A DNA stretch of 64,000 bases from Niveispirillum irakense DSM 11586. GTDB lineage: Bacteria; Pseudomonadota; Alphaproteobacteria; Azospirillales; Azospirillaceae. The translations under genes were made by a program, and so were the position numbers. The notes beneath the pieces are model-generated. The model saw only the letters and a program-made list of their open reading frames with translations, was not told the origin of the DNA and did no database searches. Position 1 is the first letter of the stretch. Each line of letters starts with the position of its first letter. The stretch lies in contig NZ_KE386933.1 in NCBI RefSeq assembly GCF_000429645.1, forward strand, positions 794,517 through 858,516, read 5' to 3'. Shown one piece after another: positions 27,143-35,985 of the stretch.

Positions 27143-27166
27143 GACATTTCACTTTCGTGAAGTGTC
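27143..27166 (+). promoter_or_regulatory. Dyad upstream of the sigma-54 promoter, possible activator site
   Basis: GACATTTCAC, a 4-base centre, then GTGAAGTGTC form an inverted repeat with 10-bp arms and one mismatch. It is centred about 63 bases before the predicted sigma-54 start and lies in AT-rich DNA. Its place fits an enhancer-binding-protein site, but the protein is unknown. Confidence 0.5.
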
Positions 27167-27191
27167 AATGGGTTAAGCATTCCTTAAAGAT

Positions 27192-27207
27192 GGGCACGCC
27201 CTTTGCA
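27192..27207 (+). promoter_or_regulatory. Sigma-54 promoter of the chemoreceptor-like gene
   Basis: The sequence GGGCACGCCCTTTGCA matches the RpoN consensus TGGCACG-N4-TTGCA at all but the first base, with the invariant GG and GC at the proper spacing (-24/-12). Transcription would start near 27218, about 30 bases before the ATG at 27249. Confidence 0.75.
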
Positions 27208-27248
27208 TCTGCTCGATAGCTTGTGCGGTGCATATAAAGAGGCGTCTC

Positions 27249-28280
27249 ATGGATAACAGCCTTATCGACCTGACGCGGAATGTCCTGGATGTGGCCAGCC
27301 AGAAGGTATCGGCCATCGAAGATATCAACCGCACCACGAAAATGCTGGCGTTCAACGCTTTGATTGAGGCCGGCCGGGCCGGTGATGCCGGGCGGGGGTT
27401 CGCGGTGGTCGCGAACGAAGTCAATTCCATCTCCCGGCAGGTCAGCGTGGTCGCCAGCGAACTGCGCTCCGAAATTGGGCAATTGGTCGATCGTATGGCC
27501 ACGGTGGGCGAAGACCTGATGGTCCGCTTCCGGGGGCAGCGTCTGGCCGATCTCGCTTTGAACATGATCGAGATTATCGACCGGAATCTTTATGAGCGGT
27601 CTTGTGATGTCCGCTGGTGGGCGACGGACAAGGCCGTGGTGGATTGCGTGGCCCATCCCACAGCGGAAGCCGCTGTTTTCGCCAGTTCCCGTCTGGGTGT
27701 GATTCTGGACAGCTATACGGTCTATCTTGACCTCTGGGTGGCGGACCGGAATGGAAGGGTGATTGCGACGGGCCGCCCGCGTCGCTTCCCGCATGCAGTC
27801 GGCACCAATGTGGCTAATGAGACTTGGTTCCGTCAGGCCTTGTCCACCCGTGACGGCTCCGATTTCGCCGTCACGGACGTGACGACCAATACGGTTCTGG
27901 ATGGCCGCACGGTCGCAACCTATTCCACCGCCGTGCGTCGTGACGGTGCCGTGGATGGTGAGGTCATCGGTGCCATGGGCATCTTCTTTGACTGGGAGCC
28001 GCAGGCTCGTGCCGTGACCACTGGTGTCCGCCTGGACCGGAGCGAGGAAGCGACCACCCGGTGCCTTCTGGTGGATGCAGCCGGCCGGGTCATCTCTTCG
28101 TCTGACGGGCGGGGGCAGTTGACGGAAACATTCCCGCTGAACACACAGGGCCAGCCCATGGGCCATTATGTGGACAAGTTCGGGCGTCTGGTCGGCTTTG
28201 CGCTGACGCCCGGCTATGAAACCTATCGCGGCCTGGGCTGGTACGGTGTGATCGTACAATCCAACAGTCAGGCGCATTGA
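27249..28280 (+). CDS. Soluble chemoreceptor-like protein: MCP signalling tip followed by a Cache-type sensor
   Basis: The 343-residue protein has no membrane segment. Residues about 10-80 form a short helical hairpin with the classical receptor tip (LAFNALIEAGRAGDAGRGFAVVANEV, the CheA/CheW-binding turn), flanked by only a few heptads and no clear methylation helices. Residues about 115-340 look like a Cache-type sensor (WVADRNGRVIATG, ETWFRQAL, AMGIFFDW and a second half with LVDAAGRVISSSDG). In ordinary receptors the sensor precedes the signalling domain; here the order is reversed. The ATG at 27249 follows AAGAGGCG. Its sigma-54 promoter suggests co-control with motility genes. A cytoplasmic ligand sensor feeding the chemotaxis array is inferred. 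Confidence 0.75.
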   Translation: MDNSLIDLTRNVLDVASQKVSAIEDINRTTKMLAFNALIEAGRAGDAGRGFAVVANEVNSISRQVSVVASELRSEIGQLVDRMATVGEDLMVRFRGQRLADLALNMIEIIDRNLYERSCDVRWWATDKAVVDCVAHPTAEAAVFASSRLGVILDSYTVYLDLWVADRNGRVIATGRPRRFPHAVGTNVANETWFRQALSTRDGSDFAVTDVTTNTVLDGRTVATYSTAVRRDGAVDGEVIGAMGIFFDWEPQARAVTTGVRLDRSEEATTRCLLVDAAGRVISSSDGRGQLTETFPLNTQGQPMGHYVDKFGRLVGFALTPGYETYRGLGWYGVIVQSNSQAH

Positions 28281-28347
28281 TTGCGCCCTATGCCAATAGG
28301 GGGAAGGGGCGGCGAGGGTAGTCGCCGTCCCTTCAACTCCCCGCAAA

Positions 28348-28383
28348 ATAAAAGGCGGCAGGTTTTCACCCACCGCCTTTTAT
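28348..28383. terminator. Bidirectional terminator between the chemoreceptor gene and prs
   Basis: The 11-bp dyad ATAAAAGGCGG/CCGCCTTTTAT has a 14-base loop with A-rich left and T-rich right sides, so it can act in both directions between these convergent genes. Confidence 0.85.
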
Positions 28384-28406
28384 GAACCCCACCAGGGTTT
28401 TACGGA

Positions 28407-29339
28407 TCAGTCGAACAGGCTGGATACCGACCGTTCGTTGCTGATGCGTTCAATTGCGTCTGCCATCAGGCGGGCGATGGAAAGCTGGCGGATATTGCGA
28501 GAATTGCGGACCGCTTCCGTGGCCACGATGCTGTCAGTGGTCACCAACTCATCCAACGGCGACTTGGCAACGCGGTCCACAGCCCCACCGGACAGGACGC
28601 CGTGGGTGACATAGGCGCGGACGGAGGTGGCGCCCCGTTCCTTCAGTGCCATGGCGGCGTTGCACAGGGTGCCGGCGCTGTCGACGATATCGTCGATCAG
28701 GATGCAGTCACGGCCGGAGACATCGCCGATCACATTCATCACTTCCGACACGCCGGCGCGTTCACGGCGCTTGTCGATGATGGCCAGATCGGCATTCAAC
28801 CGGCTGGCGATGGCGCGGGCGCGCACCACGCCACCCACGTCGGGGGAGACAACCATCAGATTGCCGCCCTGGATCTTGTCCTGGATATCCTTGGTGAACA
28901 CGCCACCAGCCACCAGATTATCCAGCGGAATGTCGAAGAAGCCCTGGATCTGGCCGGCATGCAGGTCCAGCGTCAGCACGCGGTCGGCACCGGCGGTCGT
29001 CACCAGATTGGCGACCAGCTTGGCGGAGATCGGCGTGCGCGGGCCGGTCTTGCGGTCCTGACGGGCATAGCCATAGTAGGGCAGCACCGCCGTGATACGG
29101 CGGGCGGAGCCCCGGCGCAGCGCATCAATCGTCACCAGCAGTTCCATCAGATGGTCGTTTGCCGGGGCCGAGGTCGACTGGATCACGAAAACATCCTCAC
29201 CGCGGACATTCTCGTTGATCTCAACGAAGATCTCGTTATCGGCAAACCGCCGGATGGTGGCCTTGGTCAGCGGGACTTCAAGGCACTGGGAGATGGCTTC
29301 AGCCAAGGGCTGATTGCTGTTGCCGGCGATCAGCTTCAT
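28407..29339 (-). CDS. prs: Ribose-phosphate pyrophosphokinase
   Basis: The 310-residue enzyme makes PRPP from ribose 5-phosphate and ATP for nucleotide, His and Trp synthesis. Family features include the N-terminal [13 protein letters not shown], the ATP-binding [23 protein letters not shown], the metal-binding [11 protein letters not shown], and the PRPP loop [18 protein letters not shown]. The start at 29339 gives the standard length; the frame stays open about 40 codons further upstream without family similarity. A phospholipase D gene precedes it on the same strand by about 180 bases. Confidence 0.95.
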   Translation of the reverse strand: MKLIAGNSNQPLAEAISQCLEVPLTKATIRRFADNEIFVEINENVRGEDVFVIQSTSAPANDHLMELLVTIDALRRGSARRITAVLPYYGYARQDRKTGPRTPISAKLVANLVTTAGADRVLTLDLHAGQIQGFFDIPLDNLVAGGVFTKDIQDKIQGGNLMVVSPDVGGVVRARAIASRLNADLAIIDKRRERAGVSEVMNVIGDVSGRDCILIDDIVDSAGTLCNAAMALKERGATSVRAYVTHGVLSGGAVDRVAKSPLDELVTTDSIVATEAVRNSRNIRQLSIARLMADAIERISNERSVSSLFD

Positions 29340-29522
29340 GTCGTGCTGCCCGTCTTTCGGTGGAAGAAAAGGGGTGAGCGGCGCCGCCGATAGCCGGCGT
29401 CGCCAAACCTTCACAAAGGCGGGCGCACCATAACCCCGGCCCCCCTTCCAGGCAATCACCACACCGTTGCGCCCTACAACGGTGTGGCAGACCGTCTGGG
29501 CATGGGCGCAGGTTTTGAGATT

Positions 29523-31151
29523 TTAACGAAGGCTGTGACCATCCCGCTTCATGCGCCGTGCCCGCCGGCGCCGCGCCCATCCCCAATCCAGGCGATGGAA
29601 GAAAGATTGGAAGGGAAAGCGCGGCCGCTCCGGATCCAGCAAGGCTTGTTCCACCAGATAGGTTTCCGCAGCATTCACCTCCTGGCAATTCACAGGAATC
29701 AGGGTTTTGCCCTTTGGCTGCCGCAAGGCTTCGATTGCAGCGATCAGGCTGCCCTTTTCGTCGATCGTACGGGCGGCGAGGGGCAGGGAGATGCCCAGAT
29801 GTTCAGCAATAAGCCCGTCGCGTAATGCCCGCAGGCGGACGCGGCCCTCTTCATCCGCGCTGTCCCGTCCCAGGGCGACGGCCAGATCGCATTCCGTATC
29901 CACCCCCATGGAACGGTTATTCATGTTGGAAGAACCGATCCGCAGAATCTGATCATCCACGATCAGCAGCTTGGCATGCACATAGATGCGTATGCCCTTC
30001 GGTGTGACCGGCGCGTAGCAGGCGAATCGTTTGCCGTCCGGGTCCAGGGCACAAAGCGCATTCATGATATGGTCGCGGGCCCTTCCCATTGCGGCTTCTT
30101 CCAGCCAGCCATTGGCAACAGTGGGATTGATCACGACGATTTCGGGGCCGTCCGGCTCCTCCAGTCTTTCGACCAAGGCCTTGCCGATCCGGCGACAGGC
30201 GAAATACTGCGCCTCTATATAGATATGTCGTTTGGCGGCGCGGATGGCGGCAATCCACAGCCGTTCGATTTCCACCGCCTCTTCCTGTCCGCTGAAAGCG
30301 GGCTGGGTGCGGGCAATGCCAACCATGGGGCAATCGAACAGGGATTGCAGTTTTTCCGGCCACACATCTTTCTCATCAGCGTCACGCGGCGGGACGGGTA
30401 ATTTCTCACCCGTAGCGTGGAACCAGCGTAATCGCGCCAGATCGCCTAAGGATTTTGCCGCGTCACCATCCACGATGGCTGTCATGTCATGGTACGGCTC
30501 GTACAGCTTGGGGCCGGGGCCACGGCGTCGAGGGTCATCATCCAGATGGCCGCGCGTGTCCCATCGCTCTGCGGTAATATCAATGCCGCCGCAAAAGGCG
30601 ATCCTATCATCAATCACTACAATCTTCTGGTGGTGGCAGGCGCCCAGGGGATGGTCTGACGCCACACGGTAATGCAGGCGCCGCCCACTCATGAGATTGA
30701 GTATCCAAAGCGGTGTCATGCCCCGCATCAGGCCCCACAGGCCGCTGAAGCGCCATTTCAGCACATGAACCTGCAGATCGGGGCGGCCCCGGATCAACCA
30801 TGCCAGATAGCGCCCCAGCTTATCCGGGGCTCCCTTGGGTGTTGGCTGGTCCTTATCCGGTTCCAGTCTGATCCGGGTATCGAAATCCCATGCGATCAGC
30901 AGCACCTGATGGCGTGCGTTAAGCAGGGCATGTTTGAGGGTGCGGAAATAATCCTGCGCATCGACGATGACGGCCATTCTATCCGCCCGCTCCACCCGCC
31001 AGCAGGTATCGCCAGGGCGGAGCAGAGACCCTGCCTGGTCGCTATCTGACGGGGCAGGAGGGGGGGGCGTGTCCTGCAACGGAATGACGCCGGACGTAAG
31101 ACCGTCCGGCGTCATCTCGACGAGGTTCAAGGCGGAACCGTCGTGCATCAT
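29523..31151 (-). CDS. Phospholipase D family protein with two HKD motifs
   Basis: The 542-residue enzyme has both catalytic motifs intact: HQKIVVID (His174, Lys176, Asp181) followed by GGIDI, and HAKLLIVD (His392, Lys394, Asp399) followed by GSSNMNNRSMG. The sequence between them is about 210 residues, as in bacterial phospholipase D and cardiolipin synthases. No membrane helices are evident, which favours a soluble phospholipase D over ClsA-type cardiolipin synthase. It starts eight bases after csbD, so both probably respond to the EcfG-like promoter upstream of csbD. A membrane-remodelling role under stress is inferred. Confidence 0.85.
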   Translation of the reverse strand: MMHDGSALNLVEMTPDGLTSGVIPLQDTPPPPAPSDSDQAGSLLRPGDTCWRVERADRMAVIVDAQDYFRTLKHALLNARHQVLLIAWDFDTRIRLEPDKDQPTPKGAPDKLGRYLAWLIRGRPDLQVHVLKWRFSGLWGLMRGMTPLWILNLMSGRRLHYRVASDHPLGACHHQKIVVIDDRIAFCGGIDITAERWDTRGHLDDDPRRRGPGPKLYEPYHDMTAIVDGDAAKSLGDLARLRWFHATGEKLPVPPRDADEKDVWPEKLQSLFDCPMVGIARTQPAFSGQEEAVEIERLWIAAIRAAKRHIYIEAQYFACRRIGKALVERLEEPDGPEIVVINPTVANGWLEEAAMGRARDHIMNALCALDPDGKRFACYAPVTPKGIRIYVHAKLLIVDDQILRIGSSNMNNRSMGVDTECDLAVALGRDSADEEGRVRLRALRDGLIAEHLGISLPLAARTIDEKGSLIAAIEALRQPKGKTLIPVNCQEVNAAETYLVEQALLDPERPRFPFQSFFHRLDWGWARRRRARRMKRDGHSLR

Positions 31152-31158
31152 TCCACCG

Positions 31159-31338
31159 TTAGCGGGTCACATCGCGGATGGCGTCCTTGGTATGGCCGGC
31201 CACCTGTTGCACCTTGCCCTTGGCCTTGTCGGCAGTCCCTTCATTGACCAGGCGCTGATTATCGGTGGCCTTCCCCACGGCCTGCTTCACCTCACCCTTG
31301 GCTTCGTTGAACTTGCCCTTGATATTTTCCTTGCTCAT
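31159..31338 (-). CDS. CsbD family stress-response protein
   Basis: This small gene of 59 codons starts at an ATG preceded by GGAGG. The product is a Lys/Glu/Gln-rich, hydrophilic helical protein with the CsbD pattern (MSKENIKGKFNEAKGEVKQ, GKATDN, then a second repeat KAKGKVQQVAGHTKD). CsbD proteins are classic general-stress proteins whose biochemical role is unknown. An EcfG-like promoter lies about 60 bases upstream, and the phospholipase D gene follows at eight bases. Confidence 0.92.
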   Translation of the reverse strand: MSKENIKGKFNEAKGEVKQAVGKATDNQRLVNEGTADKAKGKVQQVAGHTKDAIRDVTR

Positions 31339-31400
31339 GGTGGTCCTCCGTTGATCTGGCGCCGCCCCCGATGGGGTTGTGCGGCATTCACACAGGGATA

Positions 31401-31426
31401 AACGGCAAACCAGCTATCCGGGTTCC
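31401..31426 (-). promoter_or_regulatory. EcfG-type general-stress promoter for csbD and the phospholipase D gene
   Basis: The minus strand reads GGAAC, exactly 17 bases, then CGTT, the consensus of EcfG (sigma-EcfG) promoters in alphaproteobacteria. It lies upstream of a csbD gene, a typical member of that regulon. Confidence 0.75.
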
Positions 31427-31568
31427 GGGCTTTTGGGTTTAACCTTTATGGCTTGCTCCCTTCGGGTGGTCTACCACTGCCCTTGTTCCGCCACAGGCGC
31501 CTGCTTAGTGTGGAATGTCTCCTGGGATTGTGATCCTGGGGTCCGGAGATGAGAGGGGATGGCGCGGA

Positions 31569-32387
31569 ATGTGCCGCTGGCTGGCTTATACAGGTGTGCC
31601 GATTGCGATGGACACGTTACTGTTCCAGCCGCGTAACTCCCTAATCAGGCAATCCCTTTCCGCCCAACGCAGTGTCGTGCCGACCAATGGCGATGGGTTT
31701 GGTCTGGGTTGGTACGGTGACCTGCCCAGGCCCGGCCTTTACCGTGATACGATGCCGGCCTGGTCGGATGCCAATCTGCGTTCACTGTCTGAGCAAATCC
31801 GGTCGCCTTTGTTTTTCGCCCATGTCCGGGCCTCCACAGGTACGGCGACGGCGCGGTTGAACTGCCATCCCTTCCGCTACGGGGATTGGCTTTTCATGCA
31901 TAATGGCCAGATCGGTGGTTGGCCGATGGTGCGCCAGGATGTGGAAGGTGCCATCCGGCGCGATCTTTATCGCCATCGGGAAGGATCAACCGATAGTGAG
32001 GCGTTCTTCTATCTGGCGCTGGGCAATGGCCTGGAGGAAGATCCCCAGAGCGCGTTCGCCCTGACCATTGCCCAGATCATGGGCATGATGCGGAAGGAAA
32101 ATGTGGATGAACCTTTCCGCATGACGGCGGCCTGCAGCAACGGCAGGCAGCTTTATGCGTTACGGTGGTCCAGCGACGGCAAGTCGCCCAGCCTGTACTG
32201 GGCAAGTGGCCATGTGGGCGGCTGCCGTGATGGCCGCTTGAATCTGGAAGGTGGTAAGGACGGTGTTCTGGTCCTGTCTGAACCGCTGGACGAGGATTCC
32301 GCGCATTGGACGGAAGTGGCGGAATCCAGCCTTTTGGTGGCCGAGAAGGGCCGCGTCGATGTATTTCCCATCAATCCTTTGGGCTGA
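31569..32387 (+). CDS. Class II glutamine amidotransferase (YafJ/EgtC-like)
   Basis: The 272-residue protein is an Ntn-type amidotransferase. With the ATG at 31569 the catalytic Cys is residue 2 (MCRWLAYTG), as the mechanism requires after removal of Met. Other family residues include NGDGFGLGWY, HVRASTGT and HPFRYGDWLFMHNGQIGG, with the conserved His and Asn-Gly. It resembles YafJ and the EgtC amidohydrolase of ergothioneine synthesis. No egtB or egtD is nearby, so the specific substrate is unknown. A GAGAGGGGA ribosome-binding sequence supports this start over one at 31515. Confidence 0.87.
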   Translation: MCRWLAYTGVPIAMDTLLFQPRNSLIRQSLSAQRSVVPTNGDGFGLGWYGDLPRPGLYRDTMPAWSDANLRSLSEQIRSPLFFAHVRASTGTATARLNCHPFRYGDWLFMHNGQIGGWPMVRQDVEGAIRRDLYRHREGSTDSEAFFYLALGNGLEEDPQSAFALTIAQIMGMMRKENVDEPFRMTAACSNGRQLYALRWSSDGKSPSLYWASGHVGGCRDGRLNLEGGKDGVLVLSEPLDEDSAHWTEVAESSLLVAEKGRVDVFPINPLG

Positions 32388-32435
32388 AGCGTTCCGGATG
32401 ATGGATTGGCCAAAAATGGATAGGGAGAATATTGG

Positions 32436-33107
32436 ATGAAGGGTCTGCCCCGTTTTGCCATTGCGGCTTTGCTGACCGCAACTGTGGCCCCTGTGGCCTT
32501 TGCCCAGCAACCCGCCGTACATCAGGAACCATATGAGGAGTTCTATAGTGAACTCGTCCGGTTCTATGACAAAAAGGATCGCGACCGGCTGGTGCTGCGC
32601 ACGACCTTGCTGGCCCAGGATGGTAAAACACTGATCGACCCAATCCGCATCCGCATTGCAACGCGGGAAGGGGTGACTGAGGTGCCCGTCACCACGGATA
32701 ATGAATTTATGATGCCTTTCAACCCGGCCTGGGTGAAGGAAGGCGCGATGGTCGAGGTCAACCAGCCGGAGAAGAATTACCGCATCCGTGCCCAGATCGG
32801 GATGAAGCTGCCGGAAGGGGATCGTTTCCCCTATGCAGAGATCGTGGCGGCCTTCGAGCAGTTTAACAAGCTGATCGACAAGGAGGCCGGGGTTCTGTCC
32901 TTTGTGGCACCGTCGGCCAAGGCGATCCGCTTCCATTGTGGGATGGATTGCCGTGTTACCTTGTCGGGCCCCAAGGGGGAACGTGTCTTGACGGCGGACG
33001 ATCAGGGGCGGGTGGTCATCCCCAATGACAAGGCGATGCGGCGGGAAAATCCGACCGTTCTGGTCAACAGGCCTGTTGCCTATACCGTATTGACGACGAA
33101 GGGATGA
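32436..33107 (+). CDS. Periplasmic protein of unknown function
   Basis: The 223-residue product has a clear signal peptide (about 1-23, ending AFAQ) and then a mature region of mixed strand and helix with two Cys (CGMDC, about 169-173) that could form a disulfide or bind metal. The pattern (EFYSELVRFYDKKDRDRLVL early, a beta-rich C-terminus) resembles uncharacterised proteins annotated near DUF2987, but I cannot place it firmly. It follows the amidotransferase by 48 bases and may be co-transcribed. Confidence 0.65.
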   Translation: MKGLPRFAIAALLTATVAPVAFAQQPAVHQEPYEEFYSELVRFYDKKDRDRLVLRTTLLAQDGKTLIDPIRIRIATREGVTEVPVTTDNEFMMPFNPAWVKEGAMVEVNQPEKNYRIRAQIGMKLPEGDRFPYAEIVAAFEQFNKLIDKEAGVLSFVAPSAKAIRFHCGMDCRVTLSGPKGERVLTADDQGRVVIPNDKAMRRENPTVLVNRPVAYTVLTTKG

Positions 33108-33110
33108 GCC

Positions 33111-33512
33111 TTATCGCCATGCCTCTGTCGGCCCGCGCAGGTAGGTGCGCCAGACATGGTCCCAGGGTGTGGCAGCGATCAATATAATCACCAGCCCGCA
33201 GGCCACCATGTTCGCCGCCACCCCGTCGCTTACCTGATCCGCCAGGACAGCGGGCAGGGCGACGCGGGCCAGCCAGATCAGCTTCCAGGTGATTTCCCAC
33301 AGCATCAAGGGCAGCATGCGCAGCGGTTGGCGCAGGCCCAACAGGGCCAGCAGCGACATAGCTCCCAGCATGATGACCACGATGCCTTCCATCATGTCCC
33401 ATTCGCGGGCCGGGTCCAGGATTTGTGACCAGTTCAGATAACCGGCACCCAATGCCAGCAGCAGATAGGCGGCTCGAAGGATATTCAGTCGCCAGGGGGA
33501 GATCATTTTCAT
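33111..33512 (-). CDS. Four-helix membrane protein of unknown function
   Basis: The 133-residue product has about four membrane helices (around 10-28, 42-60, 68-88 and 100-116) with short loops. I do not recognise the family. It starts five bases after the stop of the small coiled-coil gene, in the operon ArsR regulator, coiled coil, membrane protein. The ATG at 33512 begins a start typical of membrane proteins (MKMISPWRLNILRAAY); upstream in-frame sequence overlaps the preceding gene. Confidence 0.7.
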   Translation of the reverse strand: MKMISPWRLNILRAAYLLLALGAGYLNWSQILDPAREWDMMEGIVVIMLGAMSLLALLGLRQPLRMLPLMLWEITWKLIWLARVALPAVLADQVSDGVAANMVACGLVIILIAATPWDHVWRTYLRGPTEAWR

Positions 33513-33517
33513 AATGT

Positions 33518-33775
33518 TCAGCCCACCTGTTTCAGGATTTTCTCGACATTGGCCAGCGATGCCCGCGCAGCCGACAGGTCGTTGCGCAGGGCGTTGATAC
33601 TGTCGGTCTGGTGTTCCAGGGCCATGACGGCGCGTTCGGCCAACTGGCGGTAGCCATCTTCCTCGGCCATCTTGGCGCGTGCCTTGACTACATTGCTGAT
33701 CATCTGCATGGCGAAGACAGACACGATCAGCACCACGAACCAAAAAACGGAATAGAGATAAGTATCATCGGCCAT
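33518..33775 (-). CDS. Small membrane-anchored coiled-coil protein
   Basis: The 85-residue product has one N-terminal membrane helix (about 7-28) and a soluble helix (about 30-83) with heptad spacing of hydrophobics (AERAVMALEHQTDSINALRNDL). It resembles in shape, though not clearly in sequence, small PspB-like partners. It lies between the ArsR-type regulator and the four-helix protein with only short gaps, so the three are probably one transcript. Confidence 0.7.
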   Translation of the reverse strand: MADDTYLYSVFWFVVLIVSVFAMQMISNVVKARAKMAEEDGYRQLAERAVMALEHQTDSINALRNDLSAARASLANVEKILKQVG

Positions 33776-33787
33776 GTTCGTTCCCCT

Positions 33788-34138
33788 TTATTCCCCTGTG
33801 TCCCCCGGCGCCGGCAGGCTTTTCACGCAATGGCGGATAGATTCCGCCGTCAGGCTCAGGTGGAAAGGTGCCAGTTCCAGATAGTTCAAAGCCTTGCCAT
33901 CATCGGACAATTCCAGCCGCGATGTGACCAACCCGGCTTCCAGCAGTTTCTGCATATGGAGATGCAGTAACGGCCGGCTGATACCGATCTCGCGTGCCAA
34001 CTGACTGACATAGTGCCGTTCGCCATCTGCCAGCCGCGCCACGATACGCAAGCGGTGCGGGTTGGCCAGCGCTGCCAGCGCCGCCAGAACCTGCGCCCCA
34101 TCACATGTCGTTTCGGCAATCTGTAGATCATGTTTCAT
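33788..34138 (-). CDS. ArsR-type winged-helix transcriptional regulator
   Basis: The 116-residue protein has an ArsR-like winged helix (about 15-95): [54 protein letters not shown]. It lacks the Cys or His clusters used by metal-sensing relatives (only two Cys, near the ends), so it probably senses something other than arsenic or zinc. It is the first gene of a three-gene operon, and a symmetric dyad lies over its own start codon, which suggests autoregulation of the membrane proteins that follow. Confidence 0.85.
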   Translation of the reverse strand: MKHDLQIAETTCDGAQVLAALAALANPHRLRIVARLADGERHYVSQLAREIGISRPLLHLHMQKLLEAGLVTSRLELSDDGKALNYLELAPFHLSLTAESIRHCVKSLPAPGDTGE

Positions 34139-34161
34139 GTGTAAGGTTTTTCTTACGCATG
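34136..34161 (-). promoter_or_regulatory. Inverted repeat over the start of the ArsR-type gene, likely autoregulatory operator
   Basis: CATG-T-GTAAG, a 6-base centre, then CTTAC-G-CATG form a near-perfect dyad of 9 matched positions per arm. The left CATG contains the regulator's start codon. The size and symmetry suit a dimeric winged-helix repressor. Confidence 0.6.
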
Positions 34162-34323
34162 AAAGGAGATGTCAAGAAATGTTTGGGGCTGGTGCCTGCT
34201 GCTCCTGCCCTGCCGGTCCTGACATGGCAAGGGGCAGCCTTGCTTATGTGCGCCTTGTCGTGGCGAGGCTGGTTGGTTAGGTTGCGCCGCATTCTCCGTT
34301 CCACCCGCCCAGGAAAATGCGCC

Positions 34324-35901
34324 ATGGCCGCCGCCGCTCCCGACATCGCCGCCCATCCCGACCGCGTCCTGATCCTGGATTTCGGCTCGCAAGTGACGCA
34401 GTTGATCGCGCGGCGCGTGCGCGAAGCCGGCATTTATTGCGAAATCATCCCGTTCAGTGCCGGGGAGGAACGCATCCGCGCCTTTGCCCCGCGCGCCATC
34501 ATCCTTTCCGGTGGCCCGGCCAGCGTGACGGAAGCCGGCAGCCCCCGTGCCCATGATGCGGTGTGGACGCTGGGCGTGCCGGTCTTCGGCATCTGTTATG
34601 GCCAGCAGACCATGTGCGAACAGCTTGGTGGCAAGGTGGAGCCGGGTGACACCCGTGAATTTGGCCGCGCCTTTGTGGATGTGAAGGATGATTGCGCCCT
34701 GTTCGACGGTCCCTGGCATGTCGGTGCCCGCGAGCAGGTATGGATGAGCCATGGCGACCGGGTAACGAAGCTGCCGGAAGGTTTCCGCATCGTCGCCACG
34801 TCGGAAGGCGCGCCCTATGCCATCATCGCCGACGATACCCGCCGCTTCTATGCCGTGCAGTTCCACCCGGAAGTGTATCACACCCCGCATGGCGACGCGC
34901 TGATCCGCAATTTCCTGTTCAAGGTGGCGGGCCTGAAGGGCGACTGGACCATGGCCGCCTTCCGCGCCGAAGCCGTGGCCCGCATCCGCGACCAGGTCGG
35001 TTCCTCCAAGGTGATCTGCGGCCTGTCGGGCGGGGTGGACAGCTCCGTCGCCGCCGTGCTGATCCATGAGGCGATTGGTGCTCAGTTGACCTGTATCTTC
35101 GTGGATACCGGCCTGATGCGTGCGGGCGAGGCCGATCAGGTGGTCACCCTGTTCCGCGACCATTACAACATCCCGCTGGTGCATGTGGATGCGTCCGACA
35201 TGTTCCTGGGCCAGCTGGAAGGCGTTTCCGATCCCGAACAGAAGCGCAAGATCATCGGCCGCCTGTTCATCGAGGTGTTCGATGCGGAAGCCGCCAAGAT
35301 CGGCGGTGCCGAGTTCCTGGCCCAGGGCACGCTCTACCCGGATGTGATCGAAAGCGTGTCCTTCACCGGTGGTCCGTCGGTCACCATCAAGTCGCATCAT
35401 AATGTCGGCGGTCTGCCCGACCGCATGAAGCTGAAACTGGTCGAGCCGCTGCGCGAACTGTTCAAGGATGAGGTGCGCGCACTGGGCCGGGAACTGGGCC
35501 TGCCGCACAGCTTCGTCGGCCGCCACCCGTTCCCAGGGCCTGGCCTGGCCATCCGCATCCCCGGTGAGATCACGCGGGAGAAGCTGGAAATCCTGCGCAA
35601 GGCGGACACGGTCTATCTGGAAGAAATCCGCAATGCCGGCCTCTATGATGCCATCTGGCAGGCCTTTGCCGTGCTGCTGCCGGTGCGCACGGTGGGCGTG
35701 ATGGGCGATGGCCGTACCTATGACTACGCCTGCGCCCTGCGCGCCGTGACCTCGGTGGATGGCATGACGGCGGATTATTATCCGTTCGACCATGGCTTCC
35801 TGGGCCGCGTCGCCACCCGCATCATCAACGAGGTGCGCGGCATCAACCGGGTGACCTACGACATCACCAGCAAGCCGCCGGGCACGATTGAGTGGGAATG
35901 A
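34324..35901 (+). CDS. guaA: GMP synthase (glutamine-hydrolysing)
   Basis: The 525-residue enzyme converts XMP to GMP. It has a class I amidotransferase domain (about 12-200; nucleophile in [10 protein letters not shown], His/Glu in [10 protein letters not shown]), a PP-loop ATP pyrophosphatase (SGGVDSSV, about 240) and the C-terminal dimerisation domain ending IEWE. The ATG at 34324 gives the exact E. coli length; the frame is open a further 73 codons upstream but that stretch overlaps the divergent regulator and its operator and has no family similarity. Confidence 0.96.
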   Translation: MAAAAPDIAAHPDRVLILDFGSQVTQLIARRVREAGIYCEIIPFSAGEERIRAFAPRAIILSGGPASVTEAGSPRAHDAVWTLGVPVFGICYGQQTMCEQLGGKVEPGDTREFGRAFVDVKDDCALFDGPWHVGAREQVWMSHGDRVTKLPEGFRIVATSEGAPYAIIADDTRRFYAVQFHPEVYHTPHGDALIRNFLFKVAGLKGDWTMAAFRAEAVARIRDQVGSSKVICGLSGGVDSSVAAVLIHEAIGAQLTCIFVDTGLMRAGEADQVVTLFRDHYNIPLVHVDASDMFLGQLEGVSDPEQKRKIIGRLFIEVFDAEAAKIGGAEFLAQGTLYPDVIESVSFTGGPSVTIKSHHNVGGLPDRMKLKLVEPLRELFKDEVRALGRELGLPHSFVGRHPFPGPGLAIRIPGEITREKLEILRKADTVYLEEIRNAGLYDAIWQAFAVLLPVRTVGVMGDGRTYDYACALRAVTSVDGMTADYYPFDHGFLGRVATRIINEVRGINRVTYDITSKPPGTIEWE

Positions 35902-35919
35902 GGGGCGTCTGATACCAGC

Positions 35920-35956
35920 GGCTGAGGATATTGATCACCCGTCAATATTCTCAGCC
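35920..35956 (+). terminator. Stem-loop after guaA
   Basis: GGCTGAGGATATTGA pairs with TCAATATTCTCAGCC (15 bp with one G-T) around a 7-base loop. It lies 18 bases after guaA but has no T run, so it may be a Rho-independent terminator of low strength or a processing structure. Confidence 0.5.
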
Positions 35957-35985
35957 ATGGTGATGATTGTCGTCCAAATATCGTA

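Noticed and set aside
31569-32387. Ergothioneine enzyme EgtC
   Set aside because: The fold fits, but no egtB, egtD or egtA gene is in the window, so the specific name is not supported.
34153-35793. A 546-codon open frame antisense to guaA
   Set aside because: Same reasons: complete overlap with a certain gene, Arg/His-rich product, and no start signals.
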